A stretch of 36,574 nt of DNA from Paenibacillus dendritiformis (GTDB lineage: Bacteria > Bacillota > Bacilli > Paenibacillales > Paenibacillaceae): NCBI RefSeq assembly GCF_015845845.1, contig NZ_LDIG01000254.1:1-36574 (forward strand), in the 5' to 3' direction. The notes beneath the pieces were generated by a model, which saw only the letters and a program-made list of their open reading frames with translations, made no database searches and had not been told where the DNA came from. Position numbers and translations under genes: made by a program. Below, one piece after another: positions 17,569 through 26,651 of the stretch (position 1 is the stretch's first letter; each line of letters starts with the position of its first letter).

Positions 17569-18513
17569 GTGACATTGGAAGCACTGGCGTTGGCACGGAA
17601 GGAAGAGCAGAAGCAGGAGCTCCGTGAACGGTTGATGCAGTTGAAGAAAGAGCGCAACGCCATCATATTAGCTCATTATTATCAACGAGATGAGATTCAG
17701 GAAGTCGCCGATTTCAGGGGAGATTCCTTTCTGCTGGCGCAGAAGGCCGCAGAGACCGACGCAGACGTTATCGTCTTTTGCGGTGTCCACTTCATGGGGG
17801 AGAGCGCCAAAATATTGGCTCCAAACAAAACGGTCATTATCCCCGATGAGCGGGCAGGCTGCCCGATGGCCGACATGGCCAATGTCGACGGGCTACGGAA
17901 GCTGAAGGCGGAGCATCCGAATGCCAAAGTCGTTACCTATATCAATTCCTCCGCGGAGATTAAGGCGGAAACCGATATTTGCTGTACTTCCTCCAATGCG
18001 GTGAAGGTCATCGCTTCGCTGGATGCGGAGGAGATCATCTGGGTTCCCGACAAGAACCTGGGCCATTATGTAGAGCAGCAGACCGGCCGATCCCTGATCA
18101 AATGGGAAGGCTATTGCAATACGCATGATATGCTGACCGTGAAGGATGTCATGGAGATGAAGGCGAAGTATCCGGGCGCGCCGTTCGTCGTGCATCCGGA
18201 ATGCCGCCCGGAAGTCGTGGCCATGGGCGATTTCGTCGGCAGCACGACCGCCATTATCGATTATTGCAAACGGTCGGATGCGACCGATATTATTGTAGGG
18301 ACGGAGGACGGGACCGGGTATCAGCTCCGGAAGGACAGCCCGGAGAAGCGATTCCACTTCGCGACGAAGTATCTCGTCTGTCCGAATATGAAGGTAAATA
18401 ATCTCAAAAAACTCGTGAAATGCCTCGAAACGATGCAGCCGCAGATTTATGTGCCGCCGCAGGTTGCCGAGAAAGCACGGTTATCTTTGGAGCGCATGTT
18501 ACAGGTCAAGTAG
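17569..18513 (+). CDS. nadA: NadA, quinolinate synthase
   Basis: NadA condenses iminoaspartate with dihydroxyacetone phosphate to quinolinate, using a [4Fe-4S] cluster. The three cluster cysteines are recognisable in FCGVHFMGESAK, TDICCTSSNAV and VHPECRPEV. The N-terminal AHYYQRDEIQEVADFRGDSF binds substrate. At 314 residues it is the short form of the family, shorter than the B. subtilis protein. The start is GTG 17569 with AAGGAG at 17553-17558; a TTG at 17575 is the alternative. First gene of nadA-nadB-nadC, which together make nicotinate mononucleotide from aspartate. Confidence 0.94.
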   Translation: MTLEALALARKEEQKQELRERLMQLKKERNAIILAHYYQRDEIQEVADFRGDSFLLAQKAAETDADVIVFCGVHFMGESAKILAPNKTVIIPDERAGCPMADMANVDGLRKLKAEHPNAKVVTYINSSAEIKAETDICCTSSNAVKVIASLDAEEIIWVPDKNLGHYVEQQTGRSLIKWEGYCNTHDMLTVKDVMEMKAKYPGAPFVVHPECRPEVVAMGDFVGSTTAIIDYCKRSDATDIIVGTEDGTGYQLRKDSPEKRFHFATKYLVCPNMKVNNLKKLVKCLETMQPQIYVPPQVAEKARLSLERMLQVK

Positions 18514-18531
18514 AGTAGCATGCGCTACTCT
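18512..18531 (+). other. Hairpin at the nadA stop codon
   Basis: AGAGTAGC (18512-18519) pairs perfectly with GCTACTCT (18524-18531) around a four-base loop, overlapping the nadA stop codon. There is no T-run of note. It may protect the upstream message or weaken transcription into nadB (inference). Confidence 0.45.
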
Positions 18532-18583
18532 TCTGTTCAAATACAGCAAAGCATAAGATTCCATCTATGAGGTTGTGAAGACA

Positions 18584-20209
18584 ATGGCGAATCGAATTCC
18601 CCGTTACTTGATAGACTTTGCACTCGAAGATATGGAGCATGTTCATACTGACGTCATTGTCATTGGCGCCGGTATTGCCGGTCTCTATACCGCTATCCAG
18701 GCAAGCCGGGAACAGCGGGTGCTGATGATAACGAAGAAGTCGCTGTTCGACAGCAATACGCGCTATGCGCAGGGCGGGATTGCGGCCGTGTTCGCGGACG
18801 ATGATTCCCCGGCATACCACCGTCAGGATACATTGATTGCCGGGGCTGGCCTGTGCGACCCTGAGGCGGTCGATGTGCTTGTCCACGAAGGCCCTGACGG
18901 CGTCCAGGAGCTCATACGGATGGGCGCATCCTTCGATGAAGAGAACGGCGCCATTGCCTTGACGCGGGAAGGGGCGCACAGTCATCGCCGCATTCTGCAT
19001 GCGAACGGCGACGCGACCGGATACGAGATTGTGCGCGCCTTGGCGGAGCGTATCCAGCAGTCGGAGCAGGTCACGATCTGGGACGATCATTTCGTTATCG
19101 ATCTTGTTACCGATGAAGGCGAATGCTGCGGCGCGATTGTCCAGCGGGCGGACGGCAAGCGCGTGTTCGTCAGCGGCAAGGCTACGGTGATTTGCTCCGG
19201 CGGGACCGGGCAACTGTACCGCTATACGACGAACCCGGAGGTCGCTACGGGCGACGGGATCGCCATGGCATATCGCGCGGGAGCTTATATTCAGGATATG
19301 GAGTTCATTCAATTCCATCCAACCGTGCTCAGCTATCCGGGGGCGCCGCGTTTTCTGATCTCGGAGGCGGTGCGGGGCGAAGGCGCCTACCTGCGGAATA
19401 TCCGGGGAGAGCGCTTCATGGAGAAATATCATCCTCAACTGGAGCTTGCACCCCGCGACGTGGTAGCCCGGGCGATCGTCAGCGAGATGGAAGCGACCAA
19501 ATCGACCTTCGTCTACCTGGATATTACCCATGAGCCCGAGGAGATGATCAAGCATCGCTTTCCGACGATATACGATACCTGCCTGCAATACGGTCTGGAT
19601 CTGACCAGCGACTGGATTCCGGTGTCGCCGGCTGCTCACTACATGATGGGCGGCATCAAGACGGATTTGTGGGGAGAGACCACTATCGGCCGCCTCTTCG
19701 CCTGCGGCGAAGTGTCCTCGACCGGCGTGCACGGGGCGAATCGTCTGGCCAGCAACTCCTTATCGGAAGCGATCGTGTACGGCAAGCGGATCGTGGAACG
19801 GATTGCCGCACTTGAACCGCGGGCAGAGGCCTGTCCCCATGCCTCATCTCAGCGGGATCATCATGAGCCCTGCATCCAGCCGATGGTGGAACGCCGGCTG
19901 AAGCTGCAGAAGGTGATGGTGCGTTATGTCGGGCTGCGCCGCCATGCGGACGGCCTGATGAAGGGTTTGGGAGAGTTGAAGCGCCAGGGGGCCGTCTTTG
20001 ATATGAGGCTCTCGAAGCGGGAGGAATATGAATTCGCCAATATGCTAGTCTGCGCCATGCTGGTCGCCGAGTCCGCCTTGTGGCGGGAAGAGAGCCGCGG
20101 CGCTCATGCGCGGGAGGATTTCCCCGAGCGGGACGACGAGAGATGGTGCAAGCATACCCTGCTGCATCGTGAATATGGAATTACGGAGGAGCGAGTGAGC
20201 ATTGTATAG
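18584..20209 (+). CDS. nadB: NadB, L-aspartate oxidase
   Basis: NadB is an FAD enzyme that oxidises aspartate to iminoaspartate, the substrate of NadA. The dinucleotide-binding motif VIGAGIAGLYTAI is near residue 25. RYAQGGIAAV, EFIQFHPTVL and SEAVRGEGAYLRN are active-site segments of the succinate dehydrogenase/fumarate reductase flavoprotein family. HGANRLASNSLSEAIVYG is the C-terminal FAD-contact signature. Length 541 is normal. ATG 18584 is preceded by GAGGT at a usable distance; GTG 18575 sits on that site. Its end overlaps the nadC start. Confidence 0.95.
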   Translation: MANRIPRYLIDFALEDMEHVHTDVIVIGAGIAGLYTAIQASREQRVLMITKKSLFDSNTRYAQGGIAAVFADDDSPAYHRQDTLIAGAGLCDPEAVDVLVHEGPDGVQELIRMGASFDEENGAIALTREGAHSHRRILHANGDATGYEIVRALAERIQQSEQVTIWDDHFVIDLVTDEGECCGAIVQRADGKRVFVSGKATVICSGGTGQLYRYTTNPEVATGDGIAMAYRAGAYIQDMEFIQFHPTVLSYPGAPRFLISEAVRGEGAYLRNIRGERFMEKYHPQLELAPRDVVARAIVSEMEATKSTFVYLDITHEPEEMIKHRFPTIYDTCLQYGLDLTSDWIPVSPAAHYMMGGIKTDLWGETTIGRLFACGEVSSTGVHGANRLASNSLSEAIVYGKRIVERIAALEPRAEACPHASSQRDHHEPCIQPMVERRLKLQKVMVRYVGLRRHADGLMKGLGELKRQGAVFDMRLSKREEYEFANMLVCAMLVAESALWREESRGAHAREDFPERDDERWCKHTLLHREYGITEERVSIV

Positions 20210-21065
20210 CTTGGAGCGAATGGCGCTGCGCCGACAGTTGGAAGCGTGGCTGCAAGAAGATATAGGAACGGGCGACGTCACGACAGCCTACACCATTCCG
20301 GCCGGACACCAATCCCGCGGCATCATTCATGCGAAGGAAGACGGCATGATCACGGGACTTCCGGTCGCCGAAGCCGTGTTCGAGGTCGTGGATTCTTCAT
20401 TGCGGTTCACGGCCAGGGTCGAAGACGGAGCCGTGGTTGCCCGCGGCACTGTCCTGGCGGAAGTAGAAGGCAGCACGCACAGCATTTTGAGCGGGGAACG
20501 GCTCGCCTTGAACCTGCTGCAGCGCCTGTCCGGGATTGCGACGAAGACGAACAAGTTCGTTCAAGCCATTGAGGGACTGAATACGAAGCTGGTCGATACG
20601 CGCAAGACGACCCCGGGCCACCGCGCACTGGAAAAATATGCGGTGCGGGTGGGCGGAGGGAGCAATCACCGCTTCGGCTTGTATGACACCGTCATGATCA
20701 AAGACAACCACATCAAGGGCGCAGGCGGGATCGAAGCGGCCGTAAGCCGGGCACGCGCCAACATTCCGTATACGATGAAGATTGAGGTCGAAGCGGAAGC
20801 GATAGAGCAGGTGAAGGAAGCGCTGCGGGCCGGGGCGGACATTATTATGCTCGACAATATGGATTTGGCACAGATGCGCGAGGCGGTCGCCCTCATCCGT
20901 GAAGCGGCGCCGCACGTTCTCATCGAAGCATCGGGAGGCGTCACCCTGGATACGATTCGGGACAAGGCGCTGACCGGCGTCGACGTCGTGTCTGTCGGCG
21001 CGTTGACCTATTCCTTTCATGCGTTGGATATCAGCCTCGACTTGAATGAGAAGAAAGAAGGTTAG
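20202..21065 (+). CDS. nadC: NadC, nicotinate-nucleotide pyrophosphorylase
   Basis: NadC joins quinolinate to PRPP with loss of CO2 to give nicotinate mononucleotide. Signatures seen: EDIGTGDVTT near the start, RKTTPGHRALEKYAVRVGGG with the phosphate- and quinolinate-binding Arg/Lys/His residues, and ASGGVTLDTIRDKALTGVD at the phosphate site. TTG 20202 overlaps the nadB stop and follows GGAGGAG by about ten bases; ATG 20220 would give a protein six residues shorter and is possible. Its stop is 3 bp before coaX. Confidence 0.94.
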   Translation: MYSLERMALRRQLEAWLQEDIGTGDVTTAYTIPAGHQSRGIIHAKEDGMITGLPVAEAVFEVVDSSLRFTARVEDGAVVARGTVLAEVEGSTHSILSGERLALNLLQRLSGIATKTNKFVQAIEGLNTKLVDTRKTTPGHRALEKYAVRVGGGSNHRFGLYDTVMIKDNHIKGAGGIEAAVSRARANIPYTMKIEVEAEAIEQVKEALRAGADIIMLDNMDLAQMREAVALIREAAPHVLIEASGGVTLDTIRDKALTGVDVVSVGALTYSFHALDISLDLNEKKEG

Positions 21066-21068
21066 GCC

Positions 21069-21842
21069 GTGATACTCGTTATCGATATAGGGAACACCAA
21101 CATTGTCCTGGGCGTATACGAGGGAGACAAGCTGCTTCATAACTGGCGCTTGTCGACGAGCCGGCAGTCGACGACAGATGAATATGGCGTCATGATATAC
21201 AATCTGTTCACGATGACCAAGCTGTCGGTTAAGGATATTGAAGGCGTCATTCTTTCTTCCGTTGTTCCGCCGATTATGCATACGATGGAGATGCTGTGCA
21301 GGAAGTATTTGAACAAGGCGCCGCTCATTGTTGGCCCCGGCGTCAAGACCGGTCTCAATATCCGCATCGAGAATCCGCGCGAGGTGGGGGCGGACCGGAT
21401 CGTGAACGCGGTGGCGGCAATCGAATTGTATGGCGGTCTGAAGCCGCTTGTCGTCGTCGACTTCGGGACGGCGACGACATTCGATGTCATCGACGTCAAG
21501 GGCAACTATATCGGCGGCGCGATCGTGCCGGGCATCGGCGTCTCTACCGAAGCGCTGTATCAGCGGGCGGCGAAGCTGCCGCGGATTGAATTGACGAAGC
21601 CCAAGTCGGTGATTGGGCGCAATACGGTTCATTCCATGCAGGCCGGCATTATTTTCGGATACGCCGGACAGGTGGACGGCATCGTGGACCGTATAACGAA
21701 CGAGCTTGGAGCCGAACCTACCGTTATCGCCACCGGCGGCATGGCTGAGCTTATTGCAAGCGAATCGCGGACGATTGATACGACGAACCCGTTGTTGACG
21801 CTGGAAGGTTTGCGCCTTATTTATAATCGGAACAAATTGTAA
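21069..21842 (+). CDS. coaX: Type III pantothenate kinase
   Basis: CoaX phosphorylates pantothenate, the first step of CoA synthesis, and belongs to the ASKHA fold rather than the CoaA family. The phosphate-1 motif [15 protein letters not shown] opens the protein, [10 protein letters not shown] and [14 protein letters not shown] are the next nucleotide-binding motifs, and [15 protein letters not shown] follows. Length 257 equals the B. subtilis protein. The GTG start at 21069 is fixed by the family N-terminus. In B. subtilis coaX follows ftsH directly; here nadABC lies between. CoaX is not subject to CoA feedback in the family. Confidence 0.95.
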   Translation: MILVIDIGNTNIVLGVYEGDKLLHNWRLSTSRQSTTDEYGVMIYNLFTMTKLSVKDIEGVILSSVVPPIMHTMEMLCRKYLNKAPLIVGPGVKTGLNIRIENPREVGADRIVNAVAAIELYGGLKPLVVVDFGTATTFDVIDVKGNYIGGAIVPGIGVSTEALYQRAAKLPRIELTKPKSVIGRNTVHSMQAGIIFGYAGQVDGIVDRITNELGAEPTVIATGGMAELIASESRTIDTTNPLLTLEGLRLIYNRNKL

Positions 21843-21893
21843 CCCTTTGACGGCCTATCCCGTCGTAGAATAAGAACAGTACAGGAGGCTCCC

Positions 21894-22814
21894 ATGAACG
21901 ATATGTTAGGACAGCAACCCGAAGAGAGGGAGAATATGCAGGACATGCTGATTCGCGGAACCGGACTGGGCGGCAAGGTCCGCATCTTCGCGGTACGCAC
22001 GACCGGGCTGGTCAATGAATTGCAGCGGCGCCATGGCACCTACCCGACGGCGACGGCTGCGCTTGGACGCACGGTTACCGCTGCCGCCATGATGGGCGCC
22101 ATGCTGAAGGGCGATGAGAAATTGACCGTTCAGGTCAAGGGCGACGGACCTATCGGACAGATTGTCGCCGATGCGAACGCTCATGGCGAGGTGCGCGGCT
22201 ATGTTACGCATCCGCAGGTGCATCTGGCCAGCAACGCCCAGGGCAAGCTGGACGTGGCCGGAGCGGTCGGACGCAGCGGCTTCATCCATGTCATCAAGGA
22301 TCTTGGCCTGAAGGAGCCGTACTGCGGCAGCTCCCCGATCATCTCGGGAGAATTGGCCGAGGACTTCACCTATTACTTCGCAACCTCCGAGCAGACCCCG
22401 TCTGCCGTAGGCCTCGGGGTGCTGGTGGACGTCGACAATTCGGTCCTGCATGCGGGAGGCTTTATTGTACAATTGCTGCCTGGGCTGACCGAGGAACAGA
22501 TCAATCAGATCGAGCATTCGCTCAGCGTGCTCCCTCCCGTGACCTCCCTGCTGGATCAAGGCATGGAGCTGGATGAGCTGGTGACCTGGATTATCAGTGA
22601 CGCGAACGTAATGGAACGGATGCCGATCCGCTTCCAATGCCAATGCTCCCGGGAACGGGTGGAGCGGACATTGATTAGTGTAGGCAAGGGCGAATTGACC
22701 GCGATGATTGAAGAGGATGGCCAGGCGGAGGTCGTCTGTCATTTTTGCAACGAGAAGTACTCATTTGGAAGAGAAGAGCTGGAACAACTGCGTGAACAGG
22801 CGCAGCAAGCCTAG
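21894..22814 (+). CDS. hslO: Hsp33, redox-regulated chaperonin
   Basis: Hsp33 is a holdase chaperone switched on when oxidation releases zinc from four cysteines near its C-terminus. All four are present: QCQCSRER (CxC) and VCHFCNEKY (CxxC). The body shows RRHGTYPTATAALGRT and DFTYYFATSEQTPSAVGLGVLV. Two starts are possible. ATG 21894 has a perfect AGGAGG five bases away. ATG 21936 has GAGAGGGAG and begins where the known family starts (QDMLIRGTGLGGKVR). I give the longer form; the extra 14 residues are not conserved in what I know of the family. Confidence 0.94.
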   Translation: MNDMLGQQPEERENMQDMLIRGTGLGGKVRIFAVRTTGLVNELQRRHGTYPTATAALGRTVTAAAMMGAMLKGDEKLTVQVKGDGPIGQIVADANAHGEVRGYVTHPQVHLASNAQGKLDVAGAVGRSGFIHVIKDLGLKEPYCGSSPIISGELAEDFTYYFATSEQTPSAVGLGVLVDVDNSVLHAGGFIVQLLPGLTEEQINQIEHSLSVLPPVTSLLDQGMELDELVTWIISDANVMERMPIRFQCQCSRERVERTLISVGKGELTAMIEEDGQAEVVCHFCNEKYSFGREELEQLREQAQQA

Positions 22815-22968
22815 CCGGACAAGTCGCAATGGATGAGCACGAGCCGGAGGCGAGCCCGGCATCGATCGATGGGACCCGGATCGAGGTTCCGCATCCGAAT
22901 CGGTCGATAGGGCGAGCCAGAGGTAGGAACGGCTAACACGGAAATACGGGATAAGGGAAGCAAGCGAT

Positions 22969-23913
22969 ATGACGAAAGAAGTCAAAAGCTTATGGGGCTG
23001 CATCCTCATTCTTTGCGTCTGCATCTTGGTGCTCGCCGGCATGCTCATCTTCAAGCATGATCGCCCCTCCGAGGCGTCGGATGCGAGTGCTTCCCCTGAT
23101 TCCTCAACGGTTGTGGCAACCGTCGCCGGGGAGAAGATAACGCGCAAGGAATGGTATAAGGAATTGGAGCGGCAGTATGGCGCGCAGGTTATGGAACAGA
23201 TGTTGACGGCCAGGGCGGCAGAGAAGGAAGCGAAAGCGTTAGGCATTGAAGTAAGCCAAAAAGAAGTGGAGCAAGAGATTGCGCGGCAAATGCGAGGGTA
23301 TGAAAGCGCCGAAGCTTATTTTCAGGCGATGACGGAGCAGTTGGGCATGAGCCCGGAGCAGATTCGGCAGGATATCCATCACCGGCTGCTGCTGGAGAAG
23401 ATCGCGACTCATAACGTGAATGTGTCGGAGGAGGAGCTTGACCGGTATTTGCAGGAGCACCGGGAGGCTTACGAGGCTGTCGATGCTTATCAGCTCGCCC
23501 ATATCGTCGTTCCGACCCGCGAGGAAGCGGAAGACGTGCTGGCGAAGCTGAAGGACGGAGAGACATTCGCCTCCTTGGCAGGGAGGTTGTCGGTCGATGA
23601 ATTCTCCTCCTATCAGGAAGGCCGTCTCGGATGGATTGACGCTAACGATCCGTTCTTCTCCTCCGCGGAGCTGGAAGCGGCCCGCGAGATGGAGGTAGGC
23701 GACATCTCGGAGCCGATCGAAGTGAACGATGGGTACGCCATTCTGACCGTAACCGGCAAGCGTGAAGCGCAGTCGGAGAGCGAAGCGGCGATCAAGGAGC
23801 AGGCCCGCCGGGATGTGGCGCTGTCCAAATCGCCCCCGCTGAAGGAGTGGGAAGAGGCGCTTCGCAAAAAATATAATGCCGTCGTTGTCGCTGCAGCGTC
23901 CGCGAACGGGTAA
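22969..23913 (+). CDS. PrsA-like membrane-anchored peptidyl-prolyl isomerase (YacD)
   Basis: A 314-residue foldase-type protein. One N-terminal membrane helix (about 9-27, WGCILILCVCILVLAGMLIF) anchors it outside the cell. The SurA/PrsA-type helical N-domain follows (about 45-170), then a parvulin rotamase domain (about 175-265: QLAHIVVPTREEAEDVLAKL, FASLAGRLS, GRLGWID, ISEPIEVNDGYAILTV). It matches yacD, which lies between hslO and cysK in B. subtilis. Unlike PrsA proper there is no clear lipobox, so it is probably an anchored membrane protein. Clients are unknown. ATG 22969 follows AAGGGAAG. Confidence 0.88.
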   Translation: MTKEVKSLWGCILILCVCILVLAGMLIFKHDRPSEASDASASPDSSTVVATVAGEKITRKEWYKELERQYGAQVMEQMLTARAAEKEAKALGIEVSQKEVEQEIARQMRGYESAEAYFQAMTEQLGMSPEQIRQDIHHRLLLEKIATHNVNVSEEELDRYLQEHREAYEAVDAYQLAHIVVPTREEAEDVLAKLKDGETFASLAGRLSVDEFSSYQEGRLGWIDANDPFFSSAELEAAREMEVGDISEPIEVNDGYAILTVTGKREAQSESEAAIKEQARRDVALSKSPPLKEWEEALRKKYNAVVVAAASANG

Positions 23914-23915
23914 AT

Positions 23916-23972
23916 AAAAGGGGTAACCGCAAGAGCGAGTGGATTCGTCCGCCCTTGCGATTATCCCTTTTT
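23916..23972 (+). terminator. Rho-independent terminator after the prsA-like gene
   Basis: AAAAGGGGTAA near 23917 pairs with TTATCCCTTTT near 23961-23971, with an inner CGCAAG/CTTGCG stem (23928-23933 and 23954-23959), ending in five T. Confidence 0.85.
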
Positions 23973-24043
23973 GTCATGCAGAGTCACCCTGCTTATCGCT
24001 TGGAGCAGGCTTCAATTTTTTGGCATGACCTTCGCGCGCTCTA

Positions 24044-24072
24044 TTGACAACATACCGTTGGATTGGTAAGAT
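24044..24072 (+). promoter_or_regulatory. Sigma-A promoter of cysK
   Basis: TTGACA at 24044-24049 and TAAGAT at 24067-24072 with 17 bp between them. The 97-nt leader holds AAATAAAACC and TTAGTCGGAAATTGG; in relatives cysK is controlled by the Rrf2-type repressor CymR, whose sites lie around this position. I cannot confirm a CymR box by eye. Confidence 0.8.
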
Positions 24073-24169
24073 TAAATAAAACCTAGTGCTTTAGTCGGAA
24101 ATTGGTGGATAATTACGGATGTATATGCGGCAAGACCGAGATATCGAATAATGGCAGGAGGGCATCGTT

Positions 24170-25108
24170 ATGGCAAAAATCGTCAATAATGTAACCGAAT
24201 TGATTGGGGATACTCCACTGGTACGCTTGAACCGCATCGTGCCGGAAGGCAGTGCCGAGATTTACGTCAAGCTGGAATATCAGAATCCGGGCGCCAGCGT
24301 AAAGGACCGGATCGCAATCAGCATGATCGAAGTGGCAGAGCAGGAAGGCTTGCTGAAGCCTGGCGATACGATCGTGGAGCCAACGAGCGGCAACACCGGG
24401 ATTGGCCTGGCGATGGTGGCGGCAGCGAAAGGTTACAAGGCGATTCTTGTCATGCCGGAGACGATGAGCATCGAACGGCGCAATCTGCTGCGCGCATACG
24501 GCGCGGATCTTGTGCTTACCCCGGGCGCGGAAGGAATGAACGGGGCCGTGCGGAAAGCGGAGGAGCTTGTTCAGGAGAATCCATCTTACTTTATGCCGCA
24601 GCAGTTCAAAAATAAGGCCAACGTCAAGGTGCACCGGGAGACGACAGGACCGGAGATTGTCGAAGCGATTCGTTCGCTGGACGGCCGGCTGGATGCGTTC
24701 GTGGCCGGAATCGGCACCGGCGGGACGATCTCGGGAACCGGCGAAGTGCTGAAGGAGAATTTCCCGGGCATCCGCGTGGTTGCGGTCGAACCGTCCGCTT
24801 CTCCGCTGCTGTCGGGGGGCAAGCCGGGGCCGCATAAGATTCAAGGCATCGGGGCGAACTTCATTCCGGAGATTCTGAATCGCGACGTCTACGATCAGAT
24901 CATTCCGGTGGATAATGAAGATGCGTTCGAGGTGGCCCGCCAGGTAGCGAAGTCGGAAGGCATTCTGTGCGGTATCTCCTCGGGAGCGGCCATTCATGCG
25001 GCTCTGCAGGTCGCCCGCGAGCTTGGCGAAGGGAAGCGCGTCATTGCCGTTGTGCCTAGCAATGGCGAGCGCTACTTGAGCACGCCGCTGTTCAACTTCG
25101 AGAATTAA
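24170..25108 (+). CDS. cysK: Cysteine synthase A (O-acetylserine sulfhydrylase)
   Basis: CysK makes cysteine from O-acetylserine and sulfide with PLP. The PLP lysine is Lys45 in ASVKDRIA. The substrate loop [12 protein letters not shown], the phosphate cradle [12 protein letters not shown] and the C-terminal [12 protein letters not shown] are all intact. Length 312 is normal. ATG 24170 follows GGCAGGAGGG. In B. subtilis CysK also signals sulfur state to the repressor CymR. Single-gene unit with its own promoter and terminator. Confidence 0.96.
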   Translation: MAKIVNNVTELIGDTPLVRLNRIVPEGSAEIYVKLEYQNPGASVKDRIAISMIEVAEQEGLLKPGDTIVEPTSGNTGIGLAMVAAAKGYKAILVMPETMSIERRNLLRAYGADLVLTPGAEGMNGAVRKAEELVQENPSYFMPQQFKNKANVKVHRETTGPEIVEAIRSLDGRLDAFVAGIGTGGTISGTGEVLKENFPGIRVVAVEPSASPLLSGGKPGPHKIQGIGANFIPEILNRDVYDQIIPVDNEDAFEVARQVAKSEGILCGISSGAAIHAALQVARELGEGKRVIAVVPSNGERYLSTPLFNFEN

Positions 25109-25125
25109 TAGCTCGATCTATCGGA

Positions 25126-25194
25126 TATCCCCTCCCCCAGGGGCACGCGGGCAAGACATTGCCTTGCGGGCTTTCTGGCGGCGAGGGGTTTTTT
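25126..25194 (+). terminator. Terminator after cysK
   Basis: CCCCTC (25129-25134) pairs with GAGGGG (25183-25188), followed by six T (25189-25194). An inner GCAAG/CTTGC stem (25151-25167) shortens the long loop. It could also act as an attenuator ahead of pabB. Confidence 0.65.
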
Positions 25195-25261
25195 GGATAT
25201 GCGAGGGAGCCTTTTCTTCCCGGGGCTCTTTGTTTATACTTACGGTAACGATTCCGGTGAT

Positions 25262-25278
25262 TCATGTCACAGACATGA
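25262..25278. promoter_or_regulatory. Perfect 17-bp palindrome upstream of pabB
   Basis: TCATGTC and GACATGA flank ACA: seven perfectly inverted bases on each side. It lies about 20 bp after a possible -10 (TATACT, 25235-25240) and 36 bp before the pabB ATG, a position suited to an operator or an mRNA hairpin. No regulator is implied by the sequence alone. Confidence 0.45.
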
Positions 25279-25313
25279 GATCGGCGGTAAGGCGAGGTGG
25301 AGAAGTGGAGCAG

Positions 25314-26651
25314 ATGTCCCTGCGTGTAGCAGCGATCATTACGGCCGGCCATTGGAGCCGGTGGGTACAGGAAGGGTACACCGTGCTTCCTTATATTGCG
25401 GAATATGAATGGGGGCATGAGGCGTTGGCTTCATGGCTTCCGGTATGGGAGGATGCGGGCGGCCATGCGGCCGTGCTCGAGAGCGGCAAGGATGGCCGGT
25501 ATACGTACTTGGCCTGCCGGCCCGTGTCCGTCATTACAGGCAAGGATCGGGAGGCATTCATTCAGGAAGGGGACAAGGCGGCCCGCCGGGAGGAAGGGGA
25601 GCCCCTGCATCTGTTGAAGCGGTGCCGGTGGGACGAATGGCAGGAACGAGCTGCCGCGAGCTTCGGACCGGGTGAAGCGGCGAGTTCCTTATCTGTTCGC
25701 GGCCATGATCTGCAGACGATGGATATTGAGGCGTTCGAAGGAGTAGCTTCGGCATTTCCGAAGGAGGAGTTCAAGGATGCGGTGCGCCGCATTCAGCGCT
25801 ATATCGGGCAGGGGAATGTGTTCCAGGTGAATAATCTGTCCATGCGCCAGTCGCGCCGTCTGCGGGAGACGCCGGAGCGGCTGTATGAATGGCTGCGCGC
25901 CTTGAACCCGTCCCCGTACATGGGTTTGCTTCGGTTCCCCGATTTCCAGCTCGTGTCCTGCTCTCCGGAGCTGCTGGTCCGGCTGGAGCAAAGGAACGTG
26001 AGCACGCGCCCCATAGCCGGGACGAGGCGCCGCGGCCGTACGCCGGAGGAGGACGCGCGTTTGGCGGAGGAGCTCCGGACCAACGAGAAGGAGTGCGCGG
26101 AGCATATTATGCTCGTCGATCTGGAGCGCAACGACCTCGGCCGCATCTCGGCCTATGGTTCGGTGCGGGTGGACGAGCTGATGGTTATCGAGACGTACTC
26201 CCATGTTATGCATCTCGTCTCGGAGGTACGCGGGACGCTTGCCGAGGGCAAGGATGCCTTCGATGTCATCCGGTCGACATTCCCCGGCGGGACGATCACC
26301 GGCGCGCCGAAGGTGCGGACGATGGAAATTATCGAGGAGCTGGAACCGGTTCGCCGCGGGCCATATACCGGGTCGTTCGGCTGGATTGACTATAACGGCG
26401 ATTTGGAATTAAATATTATTATTCGTACGCTGGTGGCGAAAGACCAGATAGGTTATATTCAGGCGGGGGCCGGCATCGTAATCGATTCCGACCCGGAACG
26501 GGAATATGCCGAATGCCTGAACAAAGCCAAGGCATTATGGAAGGCAGTGCAGTTGAGCGAGAGTATTCCGGCGGATGCGGTTCCGCCGGGAGAGAAGGAA
26601 GCAGAGGCAGACGAGGCGAGAGGAGCGGTTCAGGATGATTCTGGTGATTGA
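25314..26651 (+). CDS. pabB: PabB, aminodeoxychorismate synthase component I, with part of the N-terminal domain missing
   Basis: The C-terminal chorismate-using domain is complete: [69 protein letters not shown] and the ending [14 protein letters not shown]. PabB with PabA turns chorismate and glutamine into aminodeoxychorismate for folate. The N-terminal domain is short. After the segment ending RCRWDEW the text jumps to the interdomain region, so the GGxxGYxxYD-type stretch and about 90 residues around it, present in B. subtilis PabB, are absent. The frame stays open. There is also one extra Asn in FQVNNLS. ATG 25314 follows GAGGTGGAG; an open frame continues upstream without a family match. 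Overlaps pabA by 17 bp. It may be impaired. Confidence 0.8.
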   Translation: MSLRVAAIITAGHWSRWVQEGYTVLPYIAEYEWGHEALASWLPVWEDAGGHAAVLESGKDGRYTYLACRPVSVITGKDREAFIQEGDKAARREEGEPLHLLKRCRWDEWQERAAASFGPGEAASSLSVRGHDLQTMDIEAFEGVASAFPKEEFKDAVRRIQRYIGQGNVFQVNNLSMRQSRRLRETPERLYEWLRALNPSPYMGLLRFPDFQLVSCSPELLVRLEQRNVSTRPIAGTRRRGRTPEEDARLAEELRTNEKECAEHIMLVDLERNDLGRISAYGSVRVDELMVIETYSHVMHLVSEVRGTLAEGKDAFDVIRSTFPGGTITGAPKVRTMEIIEELEPVRRGPYTGSFGWIDYNGDLELNIIIRTLVAKDQIGYIQAGAGIVIDSDPEREYAECLNKAKALWKAVQLSESIPADAVPPGEKEAEADEARGAVQDDSGD

